Shown here: positions 30,001 to 40,494 of the stretch, piece after piece | How the letters are laid out: each line of letters begins with the position of its first letter | Numbering within the stretch: the first letter of the stretch is position 1 | NCBI GenBank assembly: GCA_963721075.1 | Contig: CAVRHV010000023.1 | Coordinates: forward strand, 186,001 to 250,000 | Length of the DNA stretch: 64,000 nucleotides | Direction of reading: 5' to 3' | Source: DATFVA01 sp963721075 | GTDB lineage: Bacteria > Bacteroidota > Ignavibacteria > Ignavibacteriales > Ignavibacteriaceae | Translations under genes and position numbers: made by a program | The notes under the pieces: generated by a model | The model's input: the letters and a program-made list of their open reading frames with translations, nothing else | Database searches by the model: none | What the model was told of the DNA's origin: nothing

Positions 30001-31404
30001 ATGGCTAAAAACTATGAAATAGCAGTTCTTGGAGGGGGTCCCGGCGGTTATGTCGCCGCTATACGTGCCGGTCAGCTTGGCTTTAAAACAGTAGTGATCG
30101 ATCCTCAGAAACTGGGCGGAATATGCCTTAACTGGGGGTGTATTCCTACCAAATCACTGCTTAAAAACGCTGAACTTTATGACCAGATCAAGAACCATCA
30201 CGAAGACTTCGGAATAAAATATAAAGAACTCTCATTTGATTTTAACAGGATAATTAAAAGAAGCCGCGAGATATCCGATCGGATAACAAATAACGTGGAG
30301 CTTCTCGTTAAGAAATACAAAGTCGACAGGATCCATGGATACGGAAAGTTTGCGAATGAACGACAGATAGATGTTTTTGATAAAGAAGGAAAGCAGATGG
30401 ATTCAATTACTGCCGACCGTATCATAATTGCTACAGGCGCAAGACCTCGTACTGTTCCTTCTATCCCGGTCGACCGCAAGATGATAATTACAAGTACAGA
30501 AGCCATGCTGCTTGAGAAGCTTCCGGAAGAATTTGTTGTTATTGGTGCAGGCGCAATCGGTATTGAGTTCGCATATTTCTATAACGCGCTTGGCTCTAAG
30601 GTCACTGTGATAGAAATGCTTGATGAAATTCTTCCCATCGAGGATAAAGAAGTTTCTAAGACGCTCCAGAGAAGTCTTAAGAAAAAAGGAATGGATATCT
30701 TCACTAAAGCCACTGTGGAAAAAGCAGAGGTTAAGGGAAAGAAAGTAGAAGTAACTTTCACAGTTAACGGTGAGAAGAAAACCGTAAAGGCAGATAAGGT
30801 ATTAAATGCTATCGGTGTTACCGGGAATGTTGAAGGGTTCGGACTTGAGGAACTGGGCATCGAATTATATAAAAACCATATAAAAGTTGATAAATCAAAT
30901 TACAGTACCAACATACGCGGCATCTATGCGATTGGTGATGTTATTGGACCGCCCTGGCTTGCACACGTTGCTTCAGCCGAGGGCATTCACTGCGTTGAAA
31001 CAATTAAAGGATTAAATCCGCCTGAGATAAACTACCAGAATATCCCGGGCTGTACTTACTGTCAGCCGCAGGTAGCAAGTGTTGGACTTACAGAAGAGAA
31101 AGCTAAAGAAGCGGGCTACGATATTAAGATCGGTAAGTTTCCTTTCATGGCTAGCGGCAAGGCTTTCGCTATCGGTGAACGTGAGGGATTTGTAAAGTTT
31201 ATCTTTGATGCAAAGTACGGCGAGATCCTTGGTGTTCACATTATTGGTTCAGAAGCTACGGAAATGATTGCTGAGGTGACTCTGGCAAAATCTCTTGAGG
31301 CAACAGCCGAATCGATAATTAAAACTGTACACGCGCACCCGACGTTAAGCGAGTCAATCATGGAAGCTGCAGGACAGGCATATGGCGAATCTGTACACCT
31401 TTAA
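30001..31404 (+). CDS. lpdA: Dihydrolipoamide dehydrogenase (E3)
   Basis: 467 aa FAD flavoprotein that reoxidises the lipoyl groups of the E2 encoded downstream and reduces NAD+. FAD-binding GGGPGGYVAAIRAGQLG at the N-terminus, redox disulfide GGICLNWGCIPTKS (CxxxxC near residue 41), NAD-binding VIGAGAIGIEFAY, FAD site YAIGDV, and the C-terminal active-site HAHPTLSE. First gene of a five-gene operon with lipB, E1, E2 and lipA. Confidence 0.97.
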   Translation: MAKNYEIAVLGGGPGGYVAAIRAGQLGFKTVVIDPQKLGGICLNWGCIPTKSLLKNAELYDQIKNHHEDFGIKYKELSFDFNRIIKRSREISDRITNNVELLVKKYKVDRIHGYGKFANERQIDVFDKEGKQMDSITADRIIIATGARPRTVPSIPVDRKMIITSTEAMLLEKLPEEFVVIGAGAIGIEFAYFYNALGSKVTVIEMLDEILPIEDKEVSKTLQRSLKKKGMDIFTKATVEKAEVKGKKVEVTFTVNGEKKTVKADKVLNAIGVTGNVEGFGLEELGIELYKNHIKVDKSNYSTNIRGIYAIGDVIGPPWLAHVASAEGIHCVETIKGLNPPEINYQNIPGCTYCQPQVASVGLTEEKAKEAGYDIKIGKFPFMASGKAFAIGEREGFVKFIFDAKYGEILGVHIIGSEATEMIAEVTLAKSLEATAESIIKTVHAHPTLSESIMEAAGQAYGESVHL

Positions 31405-31457
31405 TATTTAATATTGAAAATCGAAGATTGAATAATGAGGATTGACATTAAAAAACA

Positions 31458-32162
31458 ATGAGCGAGAATAGGAAATTATATTACTGCGATCTCGGATTGA
31501 TTGATTATAAAGAAGCATGGGATCTGCAGAGAGAAACGTTTGAGCTGAGGGTGAGCAATAAGATCCCTGATGTAATTTATCTCCTGGAACATCCGAATAC
31601 GTATACGCTCGGGAAAACCGCCGATCATAAGAACCTTGTTGGATCTGAGGAGTATCTCTCTTCCAATAAGATCTCAGTCTATGACATAGACAGAGGAGGG
31701 GATATCACTTATCACGGACCGGGACAGATAGTCGGTTACCCCATAATAAACTTAACCGACTGGCAGCAGGATACTCATAAATATCTTCGTGCACTTGAAG
31801 AAACAATTATCCAGACATGTGCAGAATATGGTATAAACAGCGGAAGAGTACCAAAGTATACAGGTGTATGGGTTGAAGACAGGAAGATTGCAGCCATAGG
31901 AATTAAAGTTACCCGCTGGATTACGATGCACGGTTTTGCTTTTAATGTGAATACCGATCTGTCATTTTTCTCGGGGATCATCCCCTGCGGGATCTCAGAT
32001 AAGGATGTAACTTCAATAAAAAGAGAGATAAAAACTGACGTACCTATTAATGAAGTTAAGTCGGGAATTATCAAAAAGTTTGCACAAATATTCGATTACC
32101 AGGATGTCACGCAGTTAACAAAGGAAGAAATATTTTCTGTTAATTTATCTACAGTAAAGTGA
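31458..32162 (+). CDS. lipB: Octanoyl-[acyl-carrier-protein]:protein octanoyltransferase
   Basis: 234 aa. Transfers octanoyl groups from ACP to lipoyl domains as the first step of lipoate synthesis. Signature DRGGDITYHGPGQIVGYPII and the catalytic pair are visible: Lys in AAIGIKVTRWITMHGFAFNV and Cys in GIIPCGISDKDVTS. Lies between E3 and E1 genes, 10 bases before E1, so its target is probably the E2 of this operon. Confidence 0.96.
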   Translation: MSENRKLYYCDLGLIDYKEAWDLQRETFELRVSNKIPDVIYLLEHPNTYTLGKTADHKNLVGSEEYLSSNKISVYDIDRGGDITYHGPGQIVGYPIINLTDWQQDTHKYLRALEETIIQTCAEYGINSGRVPKYTGVWVEDRKIAAIGIKVTRWITMHGFAFNVNTDLSFFSGIIPCGISDKDVTSIKREIKTDVPINEVKSGIIKKFAQIFDYQDVTQLTKEEIFSVNLSTVK

Positions 32163-32172
32163 AAGGTTTGTA

Positions 32173-34311
32173 ATGGCTAAGAGAACATCAAATAAGAATG
32201 ACTCTGCAACCAAAAAAAGAAGTAAAAAAAGTAATGCAAGCAAAGAAAACCGTTCAAATGGACAGAGCGGAAATGGTGTAGATACGAAATCAGCTAAAAC
32301 CACCCAAATATCTAAAGATGAAGCACTTAAGGCACTCCGGTTAATGCTGCTTGGACGAACTATTGATAATAAGGCAATGAACCTTCTCAGGCAGGGTAAA
32401 ACATTCTTTCATATTGCCGGATCAGGACACGAAGCAATTCAGGTTGCGGCCGGACTGGCTCTTAATCCTAATAAAGACTGGTTTTTCCCTTATTACCGCG
32501 ATCTGGCTCTTAGTCTTTCTATCGGCGTAAAGCCATACGACTTTTTCCTTCAGAGTTTTGCAAAAAATGACGATCCTTCAAGCGGAGGAAGACAGCTGCC
32601 TTGCCACTGGGGGCATCCGGATATAAATCTGCCTGGACAATCGAGTCCTACCGGTACGCAGTTCCTTCAGGCTGTGGGAGCAGCTTTAGCCCAGGTAAGG
32701 AAGGGCGAAAGAAATATTGCATATGTCAGCAGCGGCGAGGGTACTTCAAGTCAGGGCGAATTTCACGAAGCGGTTAACTGGGCCAGCAGAGAGAAGCTGC
32801 CTGTTCTATTTGTAATTGAGAATAACAAATACGCCATCTCGGTTCCGGTATATCTTCAGAGCGGAGGCAGAGGGGCTTCAGTATCTGAGATGATGGCGGG
32901 ATTTGCAAATCTGCATCGCGTAAAAATAGACGGAACAGATTATTTTGAATGCGTTGAAAAGGTAGCAGAGGCTATTGAATATATAAAAAGCGGTAAAGGT
33001 CCCGCACTTATTGAAGCGGAAGTAGTGCGACTCTTATCCCATTCCTCCTCAGATGATCAGAAGAAATACAGGAGTCCAGAAGAACTTGAGAAGGATCTGC
33101 GGAAGGACCCGATCCAGGTGTTCGTTAAGAAACTGACATCGATGAAACTGATTAACGATGATGAATATCAGAAGCTTAAAAAGGAAGTTGAAAAAGAAGT
33201 AAGTGATGCCGCCGATAAAGCATTAAAGGCCGCAGATCCGAAACCTGAAACAGCCACTCAGTATATTTTTGATGAAAGTAATCTTAAGAACAGCCTCGAG
33301 TATGAAAAGTCTGTTCCATCAGGCAACAAGATAGTAATGGTTGATTCACTTAATCATGCGCTGATGGAGGAGATGGAAAGAAACGACAAGATATATATGT
33401 TCGGCGAAGATATTGCCGATAATAAGGGCGGTGTATTTACTGTTACAAAAGGATTATCAAATAAGTTCGGATTTGACAGAGTCTTCAATTCTCCTCTTGC
33501 CGAGGCCAGCATTATGGGTGTTGCGGTAGGAATGGCGGTTACCGGACTAAAGCCGGTAGTGGAGATACAGTTCGGCGATTATATCTGGCCGGCCTTCATG
33601 CAGATGAAAAATGAACTGGCAACTATGAGATATCGTACCCATAATACGTGGACTGCACCCGTTGTAGTACGTGTTGCTGTCGGAGGATATATTCACGGAG
33701 GATTGTACCATAGTCAGAATATCGAATCGATCTTTGCACACATTCCGGGTATATACATTGCTTTTCCCTCCAATGCGGCTGACGCAAAAGGTTTAATGAA
33801 AACAGCAATAAGACTAAACGATCCCGTGCTCTTCTGCGAGCATAAAGGGTTATACAGGCAGAGTTCTGCAATGTCTCCTGAGCCCGACGAAGATTATCTT
33901 GTTCCATTCGGCAAAGCAAAAGTTGTAAGGGAGGGTACTGACGCTACGGTAATTTCCTACGGAGTTTCAATGTGGGATTCAATACTTGCCGCTAAAAAGC
34001 TGGAAGATGAAGGTTATTCGGTTGAGGTAATCGACCTGCGAACCATTATCCCGTTAGATGAAGAAACAATATTTAATTCAGTAAAGAAAACGAATAAAGC
34101 AATTGTAATTCACGAAGATACCTTAACCGGCGGCTTCGGAGGAGAAATTGCATCCCGGATAGCAGATAACTGCTTCCAGTACCTCGACGGTCCGGTAAGA
34201 AGGGTAGCGGCAATGGATTCACATATTCCATATTCACCTATACTAGAAAATGAAATACTGCCTAACCGTAACCGAGTATACAACGGTATAAAAGAATTAT
34301 TAGAATTTTAA
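32173..34311 (+). CDS. 2-oxoacid dehydrogenase E1, alpha and beta subunits fused (branched-chain/pyruvate type)
   Basis: 712 aa. The alpha part (about 48-365) holds the ThDP-binding region SSGEGTSSQGEFHEAVNWAS ending at ENNKYAISVP, and the beta part (about 385-712) starts IVMVDSLNHALMEEMERND with FGEDIADNKGGVF and SPLAEASIMGVAVG. Fusions of this type are common in Bacteroidota. Closest in pattern to 2-oxoisovalerate/acetoin-type E1; whether the substrate is pyruvate or a branched 2-oxoacid cannot be decided from sequence. The first 45 residues are a Lys/Ser/Asn-rich tail, probably flexible. Spacing to the E2 gene is 21 bases. Confidence 0.93.
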   Translation: MAKRTSNKNDSATKKRSKKSNASKENRSNGQSGNGVDTKSAKTTQISKDEALKALRLMLLGRTIDNKAMNLLRQGKTFFHIAGSGHEAIQVAAGLALNPNKDWFFPYYRDLALSLSIGVKPYDFFLQSFAKNDDPSSGGRQLPCHWGHPDINLPGQSSPTGTQFLQAVGAALAQVRKGERNIAYVSSGEGTSSQGEFHEAVNWASREKLPVLFVIENNKYAISVPVYLQSGGRGASVSEMMAGFANLHRVKIDGTDYFECVEKVAEAIEYIKSGKGPALIEAEVVRLLSHSSSDDQKKYRSPEELEKDLRKDPIQVFVKKLTSMKLINDDEYQKLKKEVEKEVSDAADKALKAADPKPETATQYIFDESNLKNSLEYEKSVPSGNKIVMVDSLNHALMEEMERNDKIYMFGEDIADNKGGVFTVTKGLSNKFGFDRVFNSPLAEASIMGVAVGMAVTGLKPVVEIQFGDYIWPAFMQMKNELATMRYRTHNTWTAPVVVRVAVGGYIHGGLYHSQNIESIFAHIPGIYIAFPSNAADAKGLMKTAIRLNDPVLFCEHKGLYRQSSAMSPEPDEDYLVPFGKAKVVREGTDATVISYGVSMWDSILAAKKLEDEGYSVEVIDLRTIIPLDEETIFNSVKKTNKAIVIHEDTLTGGFGGEIASRIADNCFQYLDGPVRRVAAMDSHIPYSPILENEILPNRNRVYNGIKELLEF

Positions 34312-34332
34312 AAGAAAACCAGGAGTTTTAAG

Positions 34333-36133
34333 ATGGAAGTCGTAATGCCTAAAATGGGTGAAAGCGTAAGCGAAGGAACCATAATAAAATGGCATAAAAA
34401 GGAAGGCGATAAAGTTGAGAGGGATGAGATTATCTTCGAGATAAGTACTGATAAGGTCGATACGGAAATTCCTTCTCCCGCTGAAGGAGTTCTTCAGCAG
34501 ATCAAAGTTCCCGAAGGAGATACTGTAGAGGTTGGTACTGTTGTAGCCATTATCAGCGAGAACGGTGAATCGGCTGGATCAGCAGCTCCTGCAAAAGAGG
34601 AAGCTCCTAGAGAAGTTGAGGTAACCGAGGATAAATCGGAAACAAAGCAGGAGGAAGAGGAAGAGATACGTGAAGAAGCTGAGAAGAAAGAGCCCGAGGT
34701 TAAGGAGACATCTCACATCACCGCCGAACCTGTCCGAAGGTTCAGGAGAGATAATAGATATAGCGATGCCGAAAATGGGCGAATCGGTCATGGAAGGCAC
34801 CATATTAAAATGGCATAAGAAGGTGGGTGAGAAGGTTGAAAAAGATGAGACAATATTTGAAATAAGTACCGATAAAGTAGATACTGAAGTTCCTTCTCCT
34901 GCCGATGGAACTATAGCTGAAATCCTGGTTGCAGAACAGGAAACAGTAGAAGTAGGAACAATAGTTGCGAAACTTTCCACCGGCGAAGGTGTACCCGCTG
35001 CTAAGCAGAAGAAAGAAGAAAAACCAGCAGAGGAGAAGCCTGCGGCTAAACAACCGGCTGCTCAGCCTGAGAAGAAACAGGAAGCACCTCAGCAGATGCA
35101 CGAAGCATTCTCAGGAGGCACAACCCAAAGAGCAGAATCAGTTGAAGGTGAGAACAGCGGATTTTATTCCCCGCTCGTACTCAATATTGCAAGGAAAGAG
35201 AATGTAAGTTTTGATGAACTGTCGCGTATAAAAGGAACAGGACTCGAAGGACGTCTGACCAAAAAAGATATTCTTGCCTACATTGAATCCAGAGGTGAAG
35301 GAAAAGCCGCTCCGGCGAAAAAGGCGGAAACCCGGACTCCGGAAGCAAAACCGGCAGAGAGAGAGAAAGCCAAGCCCTCAGCACAGGCGCCTCAGGCACA
35401 AGCTTCCTTTACAGGACAGGTTTCGGGCGACGTCGAACGAATTCCGATGGATAATATCCGTCAGAAGATCATGCAGCATATGGTTAATAGTCGTGATACT
35501 TCCGTTCACGTTACCACAATGCTTGAAGTTGATATGACGAGGATATACAACTTTATACAGAAGAATAAAGAAGAGTACCTTCAGAGGGAAGGTGTTAAGC
35601 TCACATATATGGCCTTTATTGCGAACGCTTCGGTAAAAGCACTAAAGGAATTCCCGCTTGTGAACTCAACTATTGACGGTACAACAATACTTAAGAAGAA
35701 ATATATAAATCTGGGTATCGCGGTGGCTGTAGAGCCTACAGGACTGATCGTTCCGAATATAAAATCGGCTGATGAAAGAAATATAATAGGACTTGCTAAG
35801 GCCATTAACGATGTAGCAACCAGGGCGAGAAACAAAAAACTTACTCCTGATGATATAACAGGCGGAACTTTTACCATTACCAATTATGGTGTATTCGGTG
35901 CTATATTTGGAACGCCGATAATAAATCAGCCGGAAGTTGCAATTCTTGGTGTCGGTACGGTTGCAAAAAAACCGGTTGTAATAAATGTTGACGGCGCCGA
36001 TACTATAGCCATCAAGCCGATAATGGCATTAACTCTTTCACACGATCACAGACTGATTGACGGAATGCTTGGCGGAACATTCCTGAAGTATGTAAAAGAT
36101 ACGCTGGAAAGTTTTGATCCGTCATCAATGTAA
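34333..36133 (+). CDS. 2-oxoacid dehydrogenase E2 (dihydrolipoyl acyltransferase) with two lipoyl domains, frame broken once
   Basis: About 599 aa when merged. Lipoyl domain 1 (about 1-78) and lipoyl domain 2 (about 140-220) both carry the modified Lys in EISTDKVDTE. Then come a peripheral-subunit-binding domain (NIARKENVSFDELSRIKGTG), an Ala/Pro/Lys-rich linker and the catalytic domain with ITNYGVFG and LSHDHRLIDGML. The frame shifts by one extra base inside the acidic linker between the lipoyl domains (about 34690-34745); without it the first frame ends at 34818. Since the other complex genes are intact, a sequencing error is likelier than loss. Confidence 0.93.
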
Positions 36134-36148
36134 AATAGAATAAGATTT

Positions 36149-37060
36149 ATGAGAACTATAAACGCATATCAGAGAGCAGCAAAAGAAAAACTTGAGCAGG
36201 AGAAACAGTCCCCCGGGAAAAGGCCCGAGTGGCTGAAGGTAAAACTTCCCACCGGGGAAAATTACGCTAATGTAAGAACACTGATGAGAAAGCAGCACCT
36301 TCACACGGTGTGCGAGGAAGCCCGCTGTCCCAACATGGCCGAATGCTGGAATAATAAGAGTGCAACTTTTATGATCCTTGGAGACACCTGTACAAGAAGC
36401 TGCGGATTCTGCAACATTAAGGTCGGTATGCCCAATGAACTTGATCTTAATGAACCGAGAAGAGTTGTTGACTCCGTTAAGGAACTGGATTTAAGACACG
36501 TGGTTATAACATCTGTAAACAGGGACGAACTTAAAGACGGCGGAGCCGCGATCTTCAAAGAGTGTGTGAGATTAATAAATGAAGAAATGTATGATACAAC
36601 AGTTGAGATACTTATTCCTGATTTTCGCGGTGTATTAGAGGCATTTGAAATTATTATGCAGAACCCTCCTGATATACTGAACCACAATCTTGAAACAGTT
36701 CCGAGACTATACCCTGTTGTAAGACCCCAGGCAAAATATGAAAGAAGTCTGAACCTGATAAAATGGTTTAAAGAAAAGGGCTTGAAGACGAAAAGTGGTA
36801 TTATGGTAGGGATAGGGGAGAAGCCGGATGAGGTTCTTGAGCTTATGAAAGATCTTGTTGCGCATGGATGCGACATACTTACCATAGGACAGTATCTTCA
36901 GCCTACGAAAAATCATTTACCGGTTGATAGGTTTGTTACACCTGAAGAATTTCAGATGTACAAGGAAGAGGGTCTTAAAATGGGCTTTAAGATTGTTGAA
37001 TCATCACCACTTGTCAGAAGTTCATACCATGCGGATAAACATGCCCGCGCTCTGTTTTAA
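36149..37060 (+). CDS. lipA: Lipoyl synthase
   Basis: 303 aa radical SAM enzyme that inserts two sulfurs into octanoyl-lysine. It has both cluster motifs: CEEARCPNMAECW (auxiliary cluster) and CTRSCGFCNIKVG (radical SAM CxxxCxxC), and the C-terminal RSSYHAD motif. It completes the operon, so the complex can be lipoylated in place by LipB and LipA. Its stop is followed within 6 bases by a strong hairpin. Confidence 0.97.
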   Translation: MRTINAYQRAAKEKLEQEKQSPGKRPEWLKVKLPTGENYANVRTLMRKQHLHTVCEEARCPNMAECWNNKSATFMILGDTCTRSCGFCNIKVGMPNELDLNEPRRVVDSVKELDLRHVVITSVNRDELKDGGAAIFKECVRLINEEMYDTTVEILIPDFRGVLEAFEIIMQNPPDILNHNLETVPRLYPVVRPQAKYERSLNLIKWFKEKGLKTKSGIMVGIGEKPDEVLELMKDLVAHGCDILTIGQYLQPTKNHLPVDRFVTPEEFQMYKEEGLKMGFKIVESSPLVRSSYHADKHARALF

Positions 37061-38086
37061 GATTGCCGTCGGTTTTAACCGACGGATATTTGGACAAGTC
37101 ACTATATCATTCTGTTCATCATATCTGAATTTCTTATTAGCTTTAGCCACAGGATGTTTAATCCTCTGTGTCGGTACGAAAGCTCTAATGTTTCGGTTTT
37201 CAAATTCTCTTAGATTTTCTCCCGAACAATAGCCTTTATCAGCAGATACTTCTTCTATTGTTAATCCTAATTGATTTAATCTTTTTTCTGCTCTGTCAAA
37301 TACTTCCACAAATACTTGTGAATCTCGTCTGTCTGCAAAGGTTGTCAATACATCAGTGATAATCCTGTCTTTACTGTCTGCACTATAATGTGTTGTGTAA
37401 TATAATTCTGTTGGAGTCCCTGGTTTACTTGTTATTCTACTGTCAGGATCCGTCCTGCTGTAATATTTTTTGTTCTTTTCTTTCTCTGCTTTTTTTGATT
37501 TTTCAGGATCAGTTTTCTCTAATTTTAATTCATTTTCCTTTTTGTTTTTGTCATTTCTGTCTCCATTATTTTTTCCCTCCTCATCTACCGGATTTTCTGC
37601 ATATGCTTTATTGGTGAATTCCTTTACACTTAATTCGGGAACTTTCCTCTTCAGGCTATCCAGGGAAGCATTCGCTTTTACTAATGTTGAATCTATTGAT
37701 TGATGCTTACCTTCTATAAGTCCTGCCTGGTAACATTGCTCAAGGATTTTATTAAATACCAGTTCGAATGTCTCTTCCTTTATTATGGCTCTGGTCCTTG
37801 ATATTGTTGAATGCCACGGTAGCTTTTCATCTATATCATATCCAAGATAATATCTGACACTAAGTCTATCACCAGCTGTTCTTACTAATTCTCTGTCAGA
37901 GGTTATGTTTTCAAAAAATCCAAATAGATTTATCTTAAAGAATACAACCGGATCTATTGACGGATTACCTGTATTCCCATAGAGTGATTTGCATTCCTGA
38001 TAAACAAATCTCAGATCTAAGATTGATTCTAGTTCCCTATAGAAGTCATCTTGGGGTACCAGATCATCTAAAGTTATATTATACAT
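37022..38086 (-). CDS. Transposase, IS1182/IS4-like DDE family, C-terminally truncated
   Basis: 354 codons. The N-terminal domain (DLVPQDDFYRELESILDLRF, GNTGNPSIDPVVFFKINLFG) and DDE core are typical: IDSTLVKANAS, then THYSADSKDRIITDVLTTFA with DRRDSQVFVEVF, and the third region EEVSADKGYCSGENLREFE. After KKFRYDEQNDIVTCPN the usual Cys-rich C-terminus is missing and the frame runs through the hairpin into antisense lipA sequence. Family members are roughly 100 residues longer. A Lys/Asn/Glu-rich low-complexity insert lies near residues 170-210. Probably inactive. Confidence 0.85.
   Translation of the reverse strand: MYNITLDDLVPQDDFYRELESILDLRFVYQECKSLYGNTGNPSIDPVVFFKINLFGFFENITSDRELVRTAGDRLSVRYYLGYDIDEKLPWHSTISRTRAIIKEETFELVFNKILEQCYQAGLIEGKHQSIDSTLVKANASLDSLKRKVPELSVKEFTNKAYAENPVDEEGKNNGDRNDKNKKENELKLEKTDPEKSKKAEKEKNKKYYSRTDPDSRITSKPGTPTELYYTTHYSADSKDRIITDVLTTFADRRDSQVFVEVFDRAEKRLNQLGLTIEEVSADKGYCSGENLREFENRNIRAFVPTQRIKHPVAKANKKFRYDEQNDIVTCPNIRRLKPTAILKQSAGMFIRMV
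37066..37085. terminator. Hairpin after lipA, also the edge of the IS remnant
   Basis: Perfect 9-bp stem CCGTCGGTT/AACCGACGG with a 2-base loop, 5 bases after the lipA stop. It may end the operon transcript although no long T run follows. Part of it (GTTTTAACCGACRGA, 37072-37086) recurs twice beyond the other end of the transposase gene, at 38093 and 38110. Confidence 0.6.
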
Positions 38087-38124
38087 TAATTTGTTTTAAC
38101 CGACAGACAGTTTTAACCGACAGA
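37066..38124 (-). mobile_element. IS-element remnant bounded by short direct repeats
   Basis: The transposase gene sits between copies of GTTTTAACCGACRGA: one on its left (37072-37086) and two on its right (38093-38107, 38110-38124), all in the same orientation. The element lies directly behind lipA and seems to have lost the end coding for the transposase C-terminus. True terminal inverted repeats and a target duplication were not recognised. Confidence 0.55.
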
Positions 38125-38338
38125 TAAAAATAATCACCTGAGCTTCTGACTTCAGCCATTAAACATTGATCCTTCCCTCCTCTCACTAAAAATCCAGTGT
38201 ATTTTTTTATAACTTTTATTCACTTATGCTCAATTAACAATAAATTAATGTTGGAACTCAATTTTGTATTTGTTCCTAACCTGAAACTCTTTATTTTTGG
38301 CACGTAATTTTGAAATACTTAGATCCGCAAGATTCTTC

Positions 38339-38367
38339 TTGTTTTATTTCCTTAAATAATAACTTTG
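38339..38367 (+). promoter_or_regulatory. Bacteroidota-type promoter
   Basis: TTG at 38339-38341 and TAACTTTG at 38360-38367, separated by 18 bases, close to the consensus TTTG-N19-TAnnTTTG. It directly precedes the gene at 38371, so the leader would be very short or absent. Confidence 0.45.
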
Positions 38368-38370
38368 TAG

Positions 38371-40483
38371 ATGAAATATAGATTACTGTTTGCTTCCACA
38401 ATTCTGCTCTTCAGTGCCTTTGCTTACAATGGGGGAGATGATAAAAAGGTTAACAAGGTCTTGGACGACGACAAAGACCATTATACGAATGTAGGCAACA
38501 TCGGCATGACAATAACAAATTTCGGCACCTACGGACATGGCTTTGTACTCTGGCCTGAGCAGCCCAGCTGTGAATATCCCCTGGGAAGCGGGATAGAACA
38601 TATCTTCGACGGCGGTTTATGGGTGGGTGGTTATACCAGCAATGATTCTACAGGATCAAACCGGCAGGGACCTTTTGTTACTACTGGTGCTGTGGATGCT
38701 TCATCTGTTTCTTCAAGAGGCGGAGGATTTGAATTTACTAATGCCCCTGGCAGTATGATGCTGGAAAGATCGTCGTTATCAGATTCAAGGTATTATAATC
38801 CTAAAGCCGTATCACATCAGGATTTTGTATGCGATTATACCGATACCAATACAACATTGCTCAATGGGGAAGTAATTGAAGGACATGATCCGCTTGGCCT
38901 GGTAGTACACCAGGAAAGTTATGCCTGGAATTTTCCATTTGCCGATTTCTTCGTTATCATTAATTATACGCTGAAGAACGTAACCAACAAATATATAGAT
39001 AGTGTGTACGTTGGATTATGGACAGATGCAGTTGTTAGAAATACAAAGGTAACACCTCCCGGTGGTGCAAGTTTTTATAACAAAGGCGGTGACGGTTACA
39101 GCGATTCGATGAAAATCGCTTATGAATTTGATGCAACTGGCGATGTAGGATTTACAGATAGTTATGTCGGTATACAGTTCCTTGGTTCTACTCCTGCACT
39201 GGACAGCTCAATAAATATCGGAGGTACTAATTTACCATCCGTGAATTTTGTAAGCTGGCAGTTCAGGAATACTGATGATCCCAACTTTTTCTCACCCCAG
39301 GATGATATTGAACGCTACAGAAAGATGCAGGGATATTTCGGTGGTAATAACCGGTGGAATGGACGGCATAACTCCTTCAACTCTGAAATCACCTTCAAAT
39401 CGTTCGGTGCTGATCACTTCGGGACCTTATAAATATATTGCTCCCGGAGATTCTATAAATGTGGTGTTTGCGGTTGTATGCGCAAACAAATACGGAAATG
39501 AACCGGCATCTTACGATACGGAAGAACAGAAAACTATTCTCTACTCAAATGCAAGCTGGGCACTTAGAGCTTATTTCGGAGAAGACAGAAATCGTAATGG
39601 AATACTTGATCCCGGTGAAGACTTGGACGGGAACGGAAAAATTACGAGGTATATTCTACCTGCTCCGCCCATTTATCCTAACGTAAAAGTTGTGCCTGAG
39701 AATCAAAAGGTAACTGTTTACTGGGATAACAGGTCGCAGAGTTCGGTTGATCCTATTTCCGGAAAAAAAGATTTTGAGGGATACAGGCTTTACAGGACAG
39801 AGCCTGGATTTGAATTATCGGGAAAACAGGATATTTACAATTCACTCGTTTTAATGGCTGAATTCGACAGTACGGGGAATTCGTACGGATTTAATACCGG
39901 GTTTTCGGCAGTTGAACTTCCTTCTCCAGTCACATTTCAGGGTGACCCTAACAGCTATAATTACAAATTCGAAATTGATAATCTGCTGAATGGCTGGCAA
40001 TACTTATTTTCTGTAACCGCTTTTGACAAAGGAGATCCCGCCAATAATCTTGAGAGCCTGGAATCAGGGCCTCTGGCAAGTTTAAAGAAAGTTGTACCGG
40101 GTACCTTACCTACAAGTGATAAAAATGTAGAGGTAGGAGTTTATCCGAATCCTTATTACAGCAATGCTTACTGGGACGGTCCTTCCGAAAGACTCAGAAA
40201 AATCTATTTCTACAATCTTCCCGAAAGTTGTGAAATAACAATTTATACTTTAGCCGGTGATGTTGTTAAAAGAATTCATCACGATAAAAACAGCAATGGT
40301 TCTGATTTAAGGTGGTTCCAGCAGTACTCAGGTGATAATACACAGATTTTATCCGGCGGAGAAGAACCATGGGACTTAATTACTGATCATGATCAGGCTA
40401 TTGCCACAGGACTTTATCTGTTCTCTGTGAAGGATATTTCGAACGGAGACATTAAACTCGGAAAATTTTTAATAGTTAAATAA
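38371..40483 (+). CDS. Secreted protein with EF-hand-like repeat, FN3-like domain and FlgD/T9SS-like C-terminus; frame broken once
   Basis: About 703 aa merged. Signal peptide (RLLFASTILLFSAFAY). The N-terminal 330 residues are an unrecognised beta-rich region (HGFVLWPEQPSCEYPLGSGI). A calcium-loop-like segment (DRNRNGILDPGEDLDGNGKI) precedes an FN3-like domain (VVPENQKVTVYWDNRS) and a C-terminal fold with VGVYPNPYYSNAYWDGP and ATGLYLFSVKD, similar to FlgD/sorting domains. The frame break lies near 39355-39370, where NNRWNG continues as GITPSTLKS one base off. The stop overlaps the ATG at 40483 of the next frame. Likely exported to the cell surface. Confidence 0.78.
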
Positions 40484-40494
40484 TGAGGTGTGCT

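Noticed and set aside
34690..34745. Programmed frameshift in the E2 linker
   Set aside because: No slippery sequence or nearby stop; the break lies in a linker and matches the general pattern of single extra bases.
34579..34980. Leftward 133-codon frame
   Set aside because: Antisense shadow of the E2 lipoyl domains; repetitive because those domains are duplicated.
36301..36885. Leftward 194-codon frame
   Set aside because: Antisense to lipA; its length comes from the codon pattern of lipA.
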